Positions 1 to 6,179 are shown, numbered from the stretch's first letter. The stretch: 6,467 nucleotides of DNA from Pseudomonadota bacterium (GCA_027623845.1 JAQBUJ010000195.1:1-6467), one strand, 5' to 3'. The notes: generated by a model from the letters alone, not told the origin. Numbers and translations are program-made.

Positions 1-51
1 GAGCAACCGGGTCGACCGACCTTGGCCATCCTCAGCAGATCAGGGAACCTC

Positions 52-1065
52 ATGAAACCGATTGAGAGCGCCGAAGACATTTCAGCCCTGGCTTTTGGCT
101 TCATGGCCTCCAAAGCGTTGTTCGCCGCCTTGCATATCGACATCTTTGGCACGCTGGCGTCCGGCGCGAAAAGCGCCGAGGAATTGGCCGCGGCCACCAA
201 GGTTCCCCCGCATCGCATCGAGACCCTGGTCACCGCCTTGGTGTCGGTTGGTTTATTGGTGCGCGAGGGTGAGCGCATCGCCAATGGCCCAGCCAGCGAA
301 CAATATCTGGTGCGAGACGGCGCCAATTATTTCGGCGACTACCTGCGCTTTCAGATCGACCGGCAAATGTATCCATTCATGGAGCATTTGGACCAGGTCC
401 TGATCGGCGAAACCGATGGCGTCGAGTTCGCCAATTATGCCGATTGGATGGCCGACAAGGCTCAGGCGGAAATGTTCAGTCGTTCGCAGCATTCCGGCTC
501 GCTTGGCCCGGGGGCGGTGCTGGCGAAACGCTTGGCGCTTAGCGATAACGCGACCTCCCTGCTTGATGTCGGCGGCGGTTCCGGCGCCTTTTCGATCATG
601 TTCTGCAAGCGCTATCCCAAGCTGCGCGCCACGGTCCTCGACTTCCCGAAAGTGATCGAGGTCGGCCGGCGTTTCGTCGCCGAGGCGGGGCTGGAAGACC
701 GGATCGATTTCATCGCCGCCGACGGCATGGCGGCGCATTGGCCGGCGAACCAGGACGTGGTGCTGATGAGCTATCTGTTTTCCGGCGTTCCCGAGGGAGC
801 GATCCCCGATCTGTGCACCGAAGCGCACCGGGTCCTCAAGCCTGGCGGCAGCGTCGCGGTACATGACTTCATGGTCGCTGATGACCGCACGGGCCCACCG
901 CTCGCCGCGCTCTGGCAGCTGCAACATATGGTCTACACGCCGGACGGGATCGGTCTGACCCCGGGTTACGTCCAGGCGACCCTAAAGACGGCTGGTTTCG
1001 AGGTGTCCGAGGGGCGCGACCTAATCCCTGGGATGACTCAAGTCATCACTGGGCGGAAATCCTGA
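52..1065 (+). CDS. SAM-dependent O-methyltransferase (dimerising, winged-helix N-terminus; acetylserotonin O-methyltransferase-like)
   Basis: Predicted 337-residue cytosolic enzyme that moves a methyl group from S-adenosylmethionine to a hydroxyl on a small molecule. Residues ~10-95 look like the dimerisation/winged-helix domain of this family (ALAFGFMASKALFAA, then SAEELAAATKV..RIETLVTALVSVGLL). The C-terminal Rossmann domain has the SAM-binding glycine loop LLDVGGGSGAF (~170-180), an acidic strand end in TVLDFPKV (~195-201), and the late motif VLKPGG (~261-266) followed by HDFMVADD, where plant and bacterial relatives place the catalytic-region histidine. Length is normal for the family. 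I chose ATG 52 because AGGGA (42-46) sits 5 bases upstream; an in-frame TTG at 22 would add ten residues without a comparable site. The substrate cannot be deduced; relatives methylate polyketides, phenolics or indoles. It is separated from the next gene by 245 structured bases, so co-transcription is uncertain. Confidence 0.9.
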   Translation: MKPIESAEDISALAFGFMASKALFAALHIDIFGTLASGAKSAEELAAATKVPPHRIETLVTALVSVGLLVREGERIANGPASEQYLVRDGANYFGDYLRFQIDRQMYPFMEHLDQVLIGETDGVEFANYADWMADKAQAEMFSRSQHSGSLGPGAVLAKRLALSDNATSLLDVGGGSGAFSIMFCKRYPKLRATVLDFPKVIEVGRRFVAEAGLEDRIDFIAADGMAAHWPANQDVVLMSYLFSGVPEGAIPDLCTEAHRVLKPGGSVAVHDFMVADDRTGPPLAALWQLQHMVYTPDGIGLTPGYVQATLKTAGFEVSEGRDLIPGMTQVITGRKS

Positions 1066-1310
1066 TCTAAAAATTCCACGCGCCGAGGCGATCGCACCGG
1101 GCGGCCTGAAGCCTAAAGGCCGATGCCGGGGCGTTCGAACAGGATTACGCAGAAAACACCCAGCGCAACGCATATTTAAGCCCGGATAACGGCACGGTAT
1201 CCGCTACGCGATACAACCCGACGCGCTCCGGCGTTGTTGGGCGGCGGATGCGGTGGCATTCTCGACCCTGCGGCGCGTTGGCGTCGCGGTAGTCCAGGGA
1301 GGGCCGAGCC
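1066..1310. other. Structured intergenic region without a supported gene
   Basis: These 245 bases contain no convincing reading frame; open stretches on either strand have no family resemblance and overlap the neighbouring gene. They hold several inverted repeats: CGGCCT/AGGCCG (1102-1107 with 1117-1122) and the cluster at 1183-1239 listed separately. No hairpin is followed by a T-run, so none is a classical intrinsic terminator. The far end carries the strong ribosome binding site AGGGAGGG (1296-1303) of the next gene. A promoter for the downstream genes probably lies here, but I could not pick a convincing -35/-10 pair. Confidence 0.5.
1183..1239. repeat. Cluster of overlapping inverted repeats, possible REP-like dispersed element
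   Basis: Seen directly: CGGATA (1183-1188) pairs with TATCCG (1198-1203) across 9 bases. Alternatively GTATC (1197-1201) pairs with GATAC (1210-1214) across 8 bases; the two options are mutually exclusive. A third stem follows: 1214-1224 pairs with 1231-1239 around the 6-base loop GCTCCG, giving 9 pairs with one G-T wobble and a CC bulge (1217-1218). Such GTATC..GATAC hairpins followed by a second stem resemble dispersed palindromic elements common between proteobacterial genes. Whether this one is repeated in the genome is not visible here. An attenuator-like RNA fold ahead of the VOC gene is the alternative. Confidence 0.4.
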
Positions 1311-1739
1311 ATGAAATTCAAGCGCGTCGAGCATGTTGCAATCGCCGTCAAAAGCATGGAAAAAATGCGGGACATCTTCGAGAACAAGCTCGGAATCCCC
1401 CTGGAATACGAGGAAAACTTCCCCCATTACGACACCAAGATCGCCATGTATCCGATCGGCGAAACCTATCTTGAGGTCCTGGAATCCGGCAGTCCCGACA
1501 GCGAAACCTCGAAATGGATCGACGAGCATGGCGAAGGTCTATTCCATATCTGCCTGGAGGTCGAAGATATCGACGGCGCCCTGATCGAGTTGAAGGAAAA
1601 GGGCGTCAAGCTGATCGACGAAACGCCGCGCATCGGCCATGGCGGCTCGCGCATCGCGTTCATCGATCCCGAGGCGACCGGTAATCTATTGATCGAACTA
1701 GCGGAAATTCCAGCCGGCGACCACCACGCGCCGGCGTAA
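1311..1739 (+). CDS. VOC-superfamily protein, methylmalonyl-CoA epimerase-like
   Basis: 142-residue protein with two paired beta-alpha-beta-beta-beta (VOC/glyoxalase) modules. It matches the pattern of methylmalonyl-CoA epimerase, which interconverts the (R) and (S) forms of methylmalonyl-CoA: VEHVAIAV at the start, TYLEVLE in the middle, then KWIDEHGEGLFHICLEVEDID, LKEKGVKLIDETPR and a closing LIELAE. Probable divalent-metal ligands by analogy with the bacterial epimerase are H8, E55 (where the well-studied enzyme has Gln), H79 and E129. Length is normal, with a short His/Ala/Pro-rich tail. ATG 1311 is supported by AGGGAGGG (1296-1303), 7 bases upstream. No mutase or propionyl-CoA carboxylase gene is nearby; the neighbours are two dehydrogenases, so it may act on another acyl-CoA or a 2-oxo/hydroxy compound. 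The fold call is firm and the exact reaction is not. Confidence 0.85.
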   Translation: MKFKRVEHVAIAVKSMEKMRDIFENKLGIPLEYEENFPHYDTKIAMYPIGETYLEVLESGSPDSETSKWIDEHGEGLFHICLEVEDIDGALIELKEKGVKLIDETPRIGHGGSRIAFIDPEATGNLLIELAEIPAGDHHAPA

Positions 1740-1816
1740 CCGGCACGCTTTGAGCGTCGGACCTAAAACCGCCTCAAAAATGGACCGAGTAACACCGATT
1801 TTAAGGACAGCACGTC

Positions 1817-2821
1817 ATGCGCATTCTCATCACCGACCGCCACACCTCCGGCGACGAGCATATCGAACAGGACGCGGTAGGCCCGGATATCGAGCTGGAA
1901 TTTTTTGACCACCACGATCAGGTCACCGACGAGGCCTGGGCGCGCGCCGATGGCGTCGTCACCTATCGCGGCACGGCGGCGGTGATGGCGGCGCTGCCAA
2001 AAATGCAGCGGGCCCGGATCGTGGTCCGAGGCGGGGTCGGTTTCGACGGGCTGGATCTAAAGGCGCTTGGCGAGCGAAGCATCGCCGTCTGCACGGTGCC
2101 GGACTATGGAACCACCGAGGTCGCCGACCATGCGATCGCCCTGATGCTCTCGCTGCGACGCGGCCTTGACCGTTATGACGGACGCATGCGCCAGGACCCC
2201 AAGGGCCTCTGGCGTTACCTTGAGAGCCCGTGTATCGACCGACTGCGGGGCCGCACTTTCGGCGTCTTCGGCTTGGGCAGGATTGGCCTTGCGGCGGCCC
2301 GGCGGGCCAGCGGATTCGACATGAACGTGGTGTTCTATGACCCGCACCTGCCGGATGGCGTCGATCTGTCCACCGGTTACAAGCGCGTCACCAGCGCCGA
2401 GGAACTGTTCGAGACCGCCGATACGATCAGCATTCACTCCCCGCATACCGACGAGACACGGGGCGTGGTCAACGGCAATCTGCTGAGTCGGATGAAACCC
2501 GGCGGGATCGTCATCAACACCGCGCGCGGACCGATCGTCGATCTGGACGCCTTATACGAGGCGCTGAAGGCCGGATGCCCGGCCGGCGCGGCGCTCGACG
2601 TATTGCCGGTGGAGCCGGCGGATACCGAGCATCCGCTGATAAAAGCCTATATGAACCGGGAGGATTGGCTTGAAGGTCGGCTGATGATCACCCCGCACGC
2701 GGCCTTCTATAGCCCGCCGGGCCTACATGACCTGCGCTCCAAAGCGGTGGCGACCGTGGCCCAGAGACTGCGCGACGGCACCACCCGCAACTGCCAGAAC
2801 CTGCACTATCTTGTGGAGTGA
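1817..2821 (+). CDS. NAD-dependent D-2-hydroxyacid dehydrogenase, CtBP-like
   Basis: 334-residue cytosolic oxidoreductase expected to interconvert a 2-oxoacid and a D-2-hydroxyacid. The N-terminal and C-terminal ends form the substrate domain; the nucleotide domain (~105-295) has GLGRIG (152-157) and an acidic residue D175 in YDPHL at the end of the second strand, favouring NAD over NADP. The catalytic triad is present: R237 in NTARGPIVD, E266 in DVLPVEPAD and H294 in TPHAAFYS. VPDYGTTEVADHAIALML (94-111) is the hallmark of the C-terminal-binding-protein (CtBP) branch, also annotated as phosphoglycerate or glyoxylate/hydroxypyruvate reductase-like. Length is usual. The start ATG has AAGGA (1803-1807) 9 bases upstream. 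It follows the VOC gene by 77 bases, and an alcohol dehydrogenase follows it, suggesting shared redox metabolism. The physiological substrate is unknown; serine biosynthesis SerA is less likely, as there is no ACT/regulatory domain. Confidence 0.9.
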   Translation: MRILITDRHTSGDEHIEQDAVGPDIELEFFDHHDQVTDEAWARADGVVTYRGTAAVMAALPKMQRARIVVRGGVGFDGLDLKALGERSIAVCTVPDYGTTEVADHAIALMLSLRRGLDRYDGRMRQDPKGLWRYLESPCIDRLRGRTFGVFGLGRIGLAAARRASGFDMNVVFYDPHLPDGVDLSTGYKRVTSAEELFETADTISIHSPHTDETRGVVNGNLLSRMKPGGIVINTARGPIVDLDALYEALKAGCPAGAALDVLPVEPADTEHPLIKAYMNREDWLEGRLMITPHAAFYSPPGLHDLRSKAVATVAQRLRDGTTRNCQNLHYLVE

Positions 2822-2904
2822 ACGGGCCAAGCCGACTAGGAAGTCACCAACGCCCCATATCCAGGCAACCCCATACCCTACACGCCCGAGTGGAGAGCCG
2901 GCCC

Positions 2905-3966
2905 ATGGCCACCATGCGCAGTTATCAGATCACCGAGTTCGGCGGCGCGGTTTCCGAGGCCATCATTGAGGTCCCGGAGCCACACGGGACCGAGGTGCTG
3001 ATCAAGGTCACCCATGCCGGCGTTTGTCATTCGGACCTGCATATCGCCGATGGTTATTACGATCTCGGCGCCGGCGCCAAGCTGACCCTGGGGGACCGGG
3101 GGATCAACCTGCCGCACACCATGGGCCATGAAGTGCTGGGAACCGTGGTCAAGGCCGGGCCGGATGCCGCCGAGGCGCCGATTGGGGCTACCCGGCTGGT
3201 GCATCCCTGGATCGGCTGCATGGACTGTTCCGAATGCCAGCGCGGGCGTGAGAATCACTGCATGAAGGCGCAGTCGGTCGGCGTCTTCCGGCCCGGCGGC
3301 TATGCCGAGTACATGCTGGTCCCACATCCGAAATTCTTGGTTGACGCCGACGGTATCGACCCCGCCGTCGCCACGCCCTATGCCTGCTCCGGCGTTACCG
3401 TGTACAGCGCGCTGAAGAAGGCGCTGCCGGTGGGTGATGATGAATGGCTGGTGATCATGGGCTGCGGCGGCCTCGGTCTTGGCGCGGTGACCATCGCCAA
3501 GGCGTTGGGGGTGAAGAATGTCGTCTCCTGCGACATCGACGACGCCAAGCTTCAGGCGGCGCGGGACAGCGGCGCGGCGGCGACGGTTAACCTGAAGGCC
3601 GCCGACGCCCAAGAACAGCTGCGCAGCGTCACCGGCGGCGGGCCGCGAGCCGTGGTCGACACGGTCGGCGCCGAGACCACTTCCGCCTTCGGCATCGCCT
3701 CGCTGGTCAAGGGCGGCCGTTATGTCATCGTTGGTTTGTTCGGCGGAGAGCTCCGAGTGCCGCTGCCGTCGTTGCCGCTGCGGGCCATTTCGATCCTCGG
3801 CTCCTATACCGGCAATCTGGCGGAGTTGAAGGAACTGATCCAACTGGTCAAGGACGGCAAGGTGAAGCCGATCCCGGTCGCGACCAGACCGCTCGCCGAA
3901 GTCGGCGGAACCCTGGATGATCTGCGCGATGGCAAGATCGTCGGTCGCGTGGTGTTGACTAATTGA
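2905..3966 (+). CDS. Zinc-dependent alcohol dehydrogenase (MDR family)
   Basis: 353-residue medium-chain dehydrogenase/reductase that oxidises an alcohol or reduces an aldehyde/ketone with NAD(P). Catalytic-zinc ligands are C41 (GVCHSD), H75-E76 (TMGHEVLG) and C161 (YACSG). The structural zinc lobe is complete: C105, C108, C111 and C119 in a C-x2-C-x2-C-x7-C pattern. The Rossmann fold carries GCGGLGLG (~186-193), and D210 after the second strand favours NAD. An insert between the first catalytic motif and GHE (YYDLGAGAKLTLGDRGINLP, 51-70) marks a subgroup of bacterial alcohol dehydrogenases. I chose ATG 2905, with GGAGAG (2892-2897) 7 bases upstream. A GTG at 2818 overlaps the previous stop as GTGA and is in frame, but would add 29 Arg/Pro/His-rich residues unlike the family. 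The substrate cannot be read from sequence. The next gene begins 27 bases later, so the two are probably co-transcribed. Confidence 0.92.
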   Translation: MATMRSYQITEFGGAVSEAIIEVPEPHGTEVLIKVTHAGVCHSDLHIADGYYDLGAGAKLTLGDRGINLPHTMGHEVLGTVVKAGPDAAEAPIGATRLVHPWIGCMDCSECQRGRENHCMKAQSVGVFRPGGYAEYMLVPHPKFLVDADGIDPAVATPYACSGVTVYSALKKALPVGDDEWLVIMGCGGLGLGAVTIAKALGVKNVVSCDIDDAKLQAARDSGAAATVNLKAADAQEQLRSVTGGGPRAVVDTVGAETTSAFGIASLVKGGRYVIVGLFGGELRVPLPSLPLRAISILGSYTGNLAELKELIQLVKDGKVKPIPVATRPLAEVGGTLDDLRDGKIVGRVVLTN

Positions 3967-3993
3967 CGATCTCGCCATTTTGAGCCAACCGCC

Positions 3994-5343
3994 ATGCCCG
4001 CGATGACGCCAACGCTGTATCTACCGATCGAGGACGCGACCCGCGAGCTTGACTCCAAGTTGTTGATTGCCGGCGCTGCTGTCGCCCGCGGCCTCAGCGT
4101 GGTGATCGGCCAACAATGGCTACTGGTGAACAACCACGAGGCGGTTCCTCTGGGATTGATGTTGTTCAAGGGGATGAACGCCCGGCAAGCCAACGCGATG
4201 CAACACATCGCCGCCACCGGGCACCTTACGGCGGCTTCCGACGAAGAGGCGATGGGCCTTGCCGACACCGCCTATATCCAACGTGACATCAACCCCGATA
4301 TCGCCGGCTATTGCGATATGTTCCTCGCCCAAGGCCCCCTCCACGCCAAGGCCATCGCCGGTAAGACCGGGGCCGCGCCCGAGGCGATCCGAACCGTCGG
4401 CAATGCCCGGATCGACCTGCTGCGCGCGCCCTTTGTCGGCCTGTTCGAACAGGAGGCCGCGACGCTGCAGGCCGAGCATGGTAATTATATCCTGCTGAAC
4501 ACCAATATCGGCGCCGTTAACAGCGCTTTCGGCGGGGTCGAGCAATATCGCGACGTGGTGATCCGCATCGGTTGGATGGACCCGGAAAAGCCCGAAGACC
4601 TGGCCCTTTTCCAGACCATCGTCGAGTATGACGAAGCGAATATGCGGCTCAGCCGTGATGCCGTCGCCAAACTCAGCGCCGCCTTCCCGAACACCCGGAT
4701 CATCGTGCGCCCGCATGGCTCGGAACGACTTGATACCTGGGAACAATACTGCGCCGACTTTCCCAACGCCCGAGTGATCCGCCGGGGCCGGCACGCTTCG
4801 TGGATTCTTGGCGCCAAGGCCGTCGTCCACACCTGCTGCACCACCGGCCTCGAAGCCGAGATCCTTGGGCGCGCCGCGATCAATCTACGCCCCGACGATC
4901 ACCAACGATCCTTACATCGCGTCTACATCGCCAATATCGCCAATGTCTGCGCAACCGGCGCCGATGCGGTGGTCGACCTCCTCGCCCCGGTGCTGGACGG
5001 TGACACCAGCGAAATAGACCGAGGGCGCGACAACCGCATGACCGCGCTTGAGGCTCATATCAGCGGACTCGGCGACGCCTTCGCCTATGAGCGGATCGCC
5101 GATGCAGCCGCCAACCTGCTGGCGGCGCGAGGCGGCGGACCCGGGAGCTTCCGCTGGCAGCCGACGGACCGGGAGAACTATCTCGGATCGGTCCGGCGCA
5201 CCGACTATCAACGTGAAAAGATCTCGCTGTCGCAACCGCAATTCGAGCGCGCTTGGGCGGAGTTGAACGGCTTGGCGGGATTGTCGAGCCCGGTCCGGGT
5301 CGAGCAGATCGGTGACAGTTTGTTTCTGGTCGAAGCGGCATAG
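3994..5343 (+). CDS. Surface carbohydrate biosynthesis protein (GT-B-like, polysaccharide/capsule-associated family)
   Basis: 449-residue protein recognised by the family's signature order: LPIEDATRELDSKLLIAGAAVARG (10-33), SDEEAMG (82-88), VGNARIDLL (135-143), ILLNTNIG (166-173), IIVRPHGSE (236-244), and HTCCTTGLEAEILGRAAINLRP (279-300), the nucleotide-sugar-site-like stretch of a GT-B fold. The family is annotated as surface carbohydrate biosynthesis and resembles glycerol-/ribitol-phosphotransferases and capsule enzymes; a specific reaction is not established to my knowledge. No signal peptide or membrane segment is evident, so it probably acts in the cytoplasm at the inner membrane face. 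The residues after ~345 look like a less conserved tail. The start is uncertain: ATG 3994 and ATG 4003 (M4) both lack a clear Shine-Dalgarno, so translation may depend on coupling to the alcohol dehydrogenase that ends 27 bases upstream. No glycosyltransferase or transporter cluster is visible beside it, which is unusual. Confidence 0.82.
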   Translation: MPAMTPTLYLPIEDATRELDSKLLIAGAAVARGLSVVIGQQWLLVNNHEAVPLGLMLFKGMNARQANAMQHIAATGHLTAASDEEAMGLADTAYIQRDINPDIAGYCDMFLAQGPLHAKAIAGKTGAAPEAIRTVGNARIDLLRAPFVGLFEQEAATLQAEHGNYILLNTNIGAVNSAFGGVEQYRDVVIRIGWMDPEKPEDLALFQTIVEYDEANMRLSRDAVAKLSAAFPNTRIIVRPHGSERLDTWEQYCADFPNARVIRRGRHASWILGAKAVVHTCCTTGLEAEILGRAAINLRPDDHQRSLHRVYIANIANVCATGADAVVDLLAPVLDGDTSEIDRGRDNRMTALEAHISGLGDAFAYERIADAAANLLAARGGGPGSFRWQPTDRENYLGSVRRTDYQREKISLSQPQFERAWAELNGLAGLSSPVRVEQIGDSLFLVEAA

Positions 5344-5424
5344 CCAACCCGGCGGCAAATCTTCAAAATTAACCGGAGGTTCCTGGCGCATACGGCAGGC
5401 GGCGGGCTGATGAGCTGGCGTCAA

Positions 5425-5453
5425 TTGACCTTCGGTCATGTATCGCGTAAATT
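5425..5453 (+). promoter_or_regulatory. Putative sigma-70-type promoter of the toxin-antitoxin operon
   Basis: TTGACC (5425-5430, five of six matches to TTGACA) lies 17 bases ahead of TAAATT (5448-5453, four of six to TATAAT). This is the best such pair in the 110-base gap after the carbohydrate gene, in a locally AT-rich stretch just before the antitoxin start. Transcription would begin near 5460, leaving a leader of about 20 bases if the ATG at 5481 is used. The prediction rests on spacing and consensus only. Confidence 0.5.
5426..5438. promoter_or_regulatory. Upstream operator-like inverted repeat (TGACC-ttc-GGTCA)
   Basis: A perfect 5-base inverted repeat, TGACC and GGTCA separated by TTC, overlaps the proposed -35 box. 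The same half-site recurs at 5455-5459 and in the second palindrome at 5464-5481. Antitoxins of this type usually bind palindromes at their own promoter and repress it, more tightly in complex with the toxin, so this is a plausible repressor site. Confidence 0.4.
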
Positions 5454-5463
5454 ATGACCAGTT

Positions 5464-5481
5464 TAATTGACCGGTTAATTA
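5464..5481. promoter_or_regulatory. Near-perfect 18-base palindrome, probable antitoxin operator
   Basis: TAATTGACCGGTTAATTA reads the same on both strands except for one mismatched pair (G5469 with T5476). It ends on the first base of the ATG at 5481, directly downstream of the proposed promoter. Palindromes in this position are the usual autoregulatory operators of Phd/YefM-type antitoxin genes. Its central TTGACCGG shares the TGACC half-site with the repeat at 5426-5438. Binding by the encoded antitoxin is inferred. Confidence 0.5.
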
Positions 5482-5735
5482 TGATGCGAGAAATTCAAGC
5501 AACCGAAGCCAAGGCCCATCTCGCACAATTGCTGAGAGACGTGGAGCACGGCGAAACCATCGTCCTTACCCGACACGGCAAACCGATCGCCCACCTCGTC
5601 CCCGTCGGGGATCAAGAAGGCCGGGCGCGCGCCAATTCGATCCGAAAATTCGTCGAAAAACGCGATCGGTTGCCGCGCGTGCAGGCGAGCGATCGGGAGA
5701 TTTTGAGTTGGCGCCACGAAGGCCATCGTTTCTGA
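5481..5735 (+). CDS. Type II antitoxin, Phd/YefM family (partner of the PIN toxin)
   Basis: Small antitoxin of 84 residues (83 if it starts at the second ATG, 5484). The core REIQATEAKAHLAQLLRDVEHGETIVLTRHGKPIAHLVP (~3-41) is the Phd/YefM DNA-binding and dimerisation fold, with the conserved GE..VLTRHGKPIA turn. The charged C-terminal half (~45-84; IRKFVEKRDRLPRV...WRHEGHRF) is the part expected to wrap the toxin and block its active site. It should both neutralise the toxin and repress the operon. The start is a judgement: the family normally begins MREIQ(A/S), matching 5484 or 5481, and the palindrome just upstream then lies outside the gene. An in-frame ATG at 5454 would add nine residues and place the operator inside the coding region. 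No strong Shine-Dalgarno is seen before any of the three. The stop overlaps the toxin start by one base. Confidence 0.9.
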   Translation: MMREIQATEAKAHLAQLLRDVEHGETIVLTRHGKPIAHLVPVGDQEGRARANSIRKFVEKRDRLPRVQASDREILSWRHEGHRF

Positions 5736-6172
5736 TGGCGTTCGTCATCGACGCGTCGGTAGCGATCTCGATGCTGCTGGCTGATGAACGCTCCGAATAC
5801 GCCGAAATCGTCCTTGCACTGGCTGCTGAGGAAACCGCTCATGTGCCGCTGCTCTGGCATAGCGAAACCCGCAATGCGCTGCTCATGGCGTCAAGACGAG
5901 GTCGCATAAAACCGGAAGACTTATCTGAATTTGTAAGAGTGCTTAAAGAGCTTCCGGTCGTTACCCATTCAGAACAGAATCAAGATCTCATTCTCTCGTT
6001 GGCCGTGGATCAAGGGCTCACAGTCTACGATGCAACTTATCTGGCTTTGGCTCAAACCATTGATGGCGCCTTGGCGACACTGGATCGTGCTCTTGCTCGC
6101 GCGGCGGAGCAGGTTGGCGTTCCTGTCGTTGCCGGGCCGGCAGCCCCCCCTGCGCCCACGACACGCGGATAG
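5735..6172 (+). CDS. vapC: PIN-domain toxin, VapC-type ribonuclease
   Basis: 145-residue PIN-domain protein. PIN toxins are Mg/Mn-dependent endoribonucleases that cut tRNA or rRNA and stop translation when the antitoxin is lost. The acidic active-site residues are all present: D6 (FVIDASVA), E44 (WHSETRNALL), D99 (VYDATYLALA) and D117 (ATLDRAL), so it looks intact. The ATG at 5735 shares its A with the antitoxin's TGA (TGATG), a classic coupling arrangement; an in-frame TTG at 5708 is less likely. The canonical fold ends around GVPVV (128-132), after which a tail AGPAAPPAPTTRG is added. Roughly 5905-6065 is richer in A/T and uses codons such as TTA, GTA and AGA that are rare in the neighbours, consistent with acquisition from elsewhere. 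The RNA target cannot be predicted. Confidence 0.93.
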   Translation: MAFVIDASVAISMLLADERSEYAEIVLALAAEETAHVPLLWHSETRNALLMASRRGRIKPEDLSEFVRVLKELPVVTHSEQNQDLILSLAVDQGLTVYDATYLALAQTIDGALATLDRALARAAEQVGVPVVAGPAAPPAPTTRG

Positions 6173-6179
6173 ACCCCCC

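Noticed and set aside
22..51. TTG start for the O-methyltransferase ten codons upstream
   Set aside because: ATG 52 has a close AGGGA site; the extra residues show no family resemblance, and the window edge is too near to judge a distal site.
253..927. 224-codon - strand frame inside the methyltransferase gene
   Set aside because: It is antisense to a well-supported gene and has a composition typical of a GC-rich shadow, with no recognisable motif.
1745..1757. Hairpin ACGCT-TTG-AGCGT directly after the VOC stop codon as a terminator
   Set aside because: The stem is only 5 pairs and no T-run follows; the next gene continues on the same strand after 77 bases.
2818..2904. GTG start at 2818 overlapping the previous stop (GTGA), extending the alcohol dehydrogenase by 29 residues
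   Set aside because: The extension is Arg/Pro/His-rich and unlike the family N-terminus, whereas ATG 2905 has GGAGAG at a good distance and begins the usual MRSYQITEFG-like segment.
2878..3978. Long open frame on the - strand opposite the alcohol dehydrogenase (366 codons)
   Set aside because: It lies antisense to a gene with complete zinc and Rossmann motifs, has no recognisable domain, and is an expected by-product of high-GC codon use.
5375..5409. GGAGG (5375-5379) as the ribosome binding site of a small gene after the carbohydrate gene
   Set aside because: No ATG, GTG or TTG start lies at a suitable distance, and no conserved peptide follows.
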